From Candidatus Aenigmatarchaeota archaeon (GTDB taxonomy: Archaea; Aenigmatarchaeota; Aenigmatarchaeia; QMZS01), in NCBI GenBank assembly GCA_003663295.1, contig QMZS01000058.1:1-6003 (forward strand): a stretch of DNA of 6,003 nucleotides. Reading direction: 5' to 3'. Below, in pieces: positions 4,748 to 6,003 of the stretch. The notes beneath the pieces were generated by a model. The model was given only the letters and a program-made list of their open reading frames with translations, did no database searches and was not told where the DNA came from. A program made the translations under genes and the position numbers. Numbering within the stretch: the first letter of the stretch is position 1; each line of letters starts with the position of its first letter.

Positions 4748-6003
4748 TTATCTCCTCAAAAACAAATCCTGTAAGGATTTTTCTTGACTTAAACACCACT
4801 CTCTAAATTCTTTAATTGTGCTTGTAAAATCTTCATCTAGCAAAGGTGAGCCATTTTCGTCTTGTTCAATCTCAAATGTTTTTTCATTTATTTTATATAT
4901 TGGGTTAAAATATTTTACTCTTTTTGAAGTCCTGACTTCATAACCCACTTTAGTAATATTCTTTACAAAAACTTCATAGTCCATATCCTGTAATTTTTTT
5001 AATTGTTTTTTGGATGGCTTATAGCCCACAATCAAAGTTGTATTTACTCCTGTATCGGCAAAAACATTTGCGGGGAGATCAAAAAGAGCAACAATTCTCA
5101 TTTTAGATAAAAGCCACTGTCTAGCTTTTTCCCACCTATCTATTGATGCAATAGAATTAGAAAGAATGATTCCCAACCGTCCATTTTCATCTAGAATCCT
5201 AACTGCGTTTTCTAAAAAAATTAATCCTGGATCAATCCATTTCCCACTTTTTGCTTCGTTCCATAATTCATACATACTAAATATTTCTTTTTCTTTTTGT
5301 GTTTTTGGCTCAATCTTCCGGTCTTCTCCAAATGGAGGATTTGTTAAAACCACATCGAATTTTTTTAATTCAGTATGATCCTTCCAATTATCCCAATTAC
5401 CATTTTTATGTAATTCTGGAATTAGTGAAATTAATTTTCCTTCAGAATTGAATTTATGTGTTATGGAACCACTTCCAGATTTAAATTTAATCTTAGCATT
5501 TCCATCGCCGTTTAAAAGCATATTCAATTGAGCGAGTGTAACCATCTGATAATCATTATCGACCCCATAAAGATTCTTATCATCTAATTTCCCATCTGCA
5601 TTAACAAAGGATAAGGATAAGAAATCTCCACTTCCACTTGTAGGATCAATTATTGAATCTGGTTTTCCTGGGTTTACTATATTTACCAAAAAGTCAATAA
5701 TTGGGATAGGTGTTAAAAATTGTCCCTTTTCAGATTTGGTAAATGCGTTAGCAAACTTATAAAAAATAAGTTGGTATAAATCATTTTTACTTGATTTTGT
5801 AAAACTGAAATCTTGTAAATTATAAACAATTGAACCAACTATTGCTACATGGGCTTCATTTTTTAGATCAATAACAGATTCGTTTAATATTTCTCTATAT
5901 GTAGTTTGAGCTTGTTTTTTTAAATTTTGAATTCTATTGATAAAGGTCTGTAAATTTTTATCATTTAAGGTGGAATAATTCCTCTCGTTTGGTTCAATAT
6001 AAA
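4748..6003 (-). CDS. hsdM: Type I restriction-modification DNA adenine methylase (HsdM), 5' end missing
   Basis: The reading frame is open from the right window edge (first full codon 5999-6001) to TAA at 4748-4750, giving 417 visible codons; the N-terminus lies outside. HsdM transfers a methyl group from S-adenosylmethionine to N6 of adenine within the M2S complex. In visible codons, GQFLTP at 93-98 is the conserved lead-in to the N6_Mtase domain. DPTSGSGDFL (119-128) is motif I for SAM binding. YGVDND (145-150) supplies the acidic residue of motif II. TNPPFG (220-225) is catalytic motif IV (NPPF). The upstream part, rich in Asn, Lys and Gln, fits the helical N-terminal HsdM domain. A TTG at 5689 would start the protein inside the methylase fold and is not the real start. 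hsdS follows after one base. hsdR is not in the window and may lie further right. Confidence 0.93.
   Translation of the reverse strand, partial: YIEPNERNYSTLNDKNLQTFINRIQNLKKQAQTTYREILNESVIDLKNEAHVAIVGSIVYNLQDFSFTKSSKNDLYQLIFYKFANAFTKSEKGQFLTPIPIIDFLVNIVNPGKPDSIIDPTSGSGDFLSLSFVNADGKLDDKNLYGVDNDYQMVTLAQLNMLLNGDGNAKIKFKSGSGSITHKFNSEGKLISLIPELHKNGNWDNWKDHTELKKFDVVLTNPPFGEDRKIEPKTQKEKEIFSMYELWNEAKSGKWIDPGLIFLENAVRILDENGRLGIILSNSIASIDRWEKARQWLLSKMRIVALFDLPANVFADTGVNTTLIVGYKPSKKQLKKLQDMDYEVFVKNITKVGYEVRTSKRVKYFNPIYKINEKTFEIEQDENGSPLLDEDFTSTIKEFREWCLSQEKSLQDLFLRR
4752..4757 (-). promoter_or_regulatory. Strong ribosome-binding site of hsdS
   Basis: GAGGAG on the minus strand, five bases before the hsdS ATG, lies inside the last codons of hsdM. 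It is the clearest Shine-Dalgarno sequence in the window. It fixes the hsdS start and supports translation of S from the same mRNA as M. Confidence 0.75.

Noticed and set aside
5166..5378. Plus-strand open frame of 70 codons
   Set aside because: It lies wholly opposite the conserved methylase motif region of hsdM and has no recognisable product.
5687..5689. TTG as the start of the methylase
   Set aside because: The same frame continues open to the window edge with conserved HsdM sequence (GQFLTP) before it, so this is an internal leucine.

Overview
The window is AT-rich and every gene I can support is on the minus strand. It most likely comes from an archaeon. The arsR-type gene has a TATA box centred about 28 bases before its ATG, which is leaderless spacing, and the next gene carries an archaeal-type GTGAT ribosome-binding core. 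The protein families (a NifX-like fragment, a PsbP-like lipoprotein, a TauE/SafE permease, an ArsR regulator and a type I restriction-modification system) fit an archaeon but do not exclude a bacterium. I cannot name a species.

Right to left, in transcription order: (1) 6003-3262, a type I restriction-modification pair. hsdM runs off the right edge, and hsdS follows it with a one-base gap and a strong Shine-Dalgarno sequence. No hsdR is in view. (2) 3261-2871, an intergenic region with structured repeat copy C, T-tract terminators and the arsR promoter. (3) 2870-1786, a two-gene operon: an 85-residue ArsR/SmtB repressor with a Cys-X-Cys metal motif, then a TauE/SafE-type membrane exporter. 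(4) 1785-1472, structured repeat copy B. (5) 1471 to about 903, a PsbP-like lipoprotein pseudogene broken by three frame changes and a stop. (6) About 902-701, a spacer with fragments related to the repeats. (7) 700-150, a small membrane protein that overlaps (ATGA) a 32-codon fragment of a NifX-like gene, which is cut off where repeat copy A begins. (8) 149-1, copy A and its flank.

The most unusual content is the intergenic repeat family. Three copies (56-161, 1558-1657, 2982-3081) share a core of 100 to 106 bases. The core can fold as a long closing stem around two hairpins joined by a conserved ATTT(G/A)G(G/A)TGGAG strand. The stems change sequence between copies while staying paired, and several G-U wobbles pair only in a plus-strand RNA. 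This points to a plus-strand structured RNA, or an RNA-derived mobile element, lying opposite to the genes. I do not recognise it as a known family.

Functionally, the ArsR and permease genes look like a metal- or thiol-responsive repressor with a sulfur-compound or anion exporter. The hsdM-hsdS pair would methylate adenine at a two-part DNA site. The left third looks decayed: one truncated gene and one multiply broken gene, both next to repeat-derived sequence.
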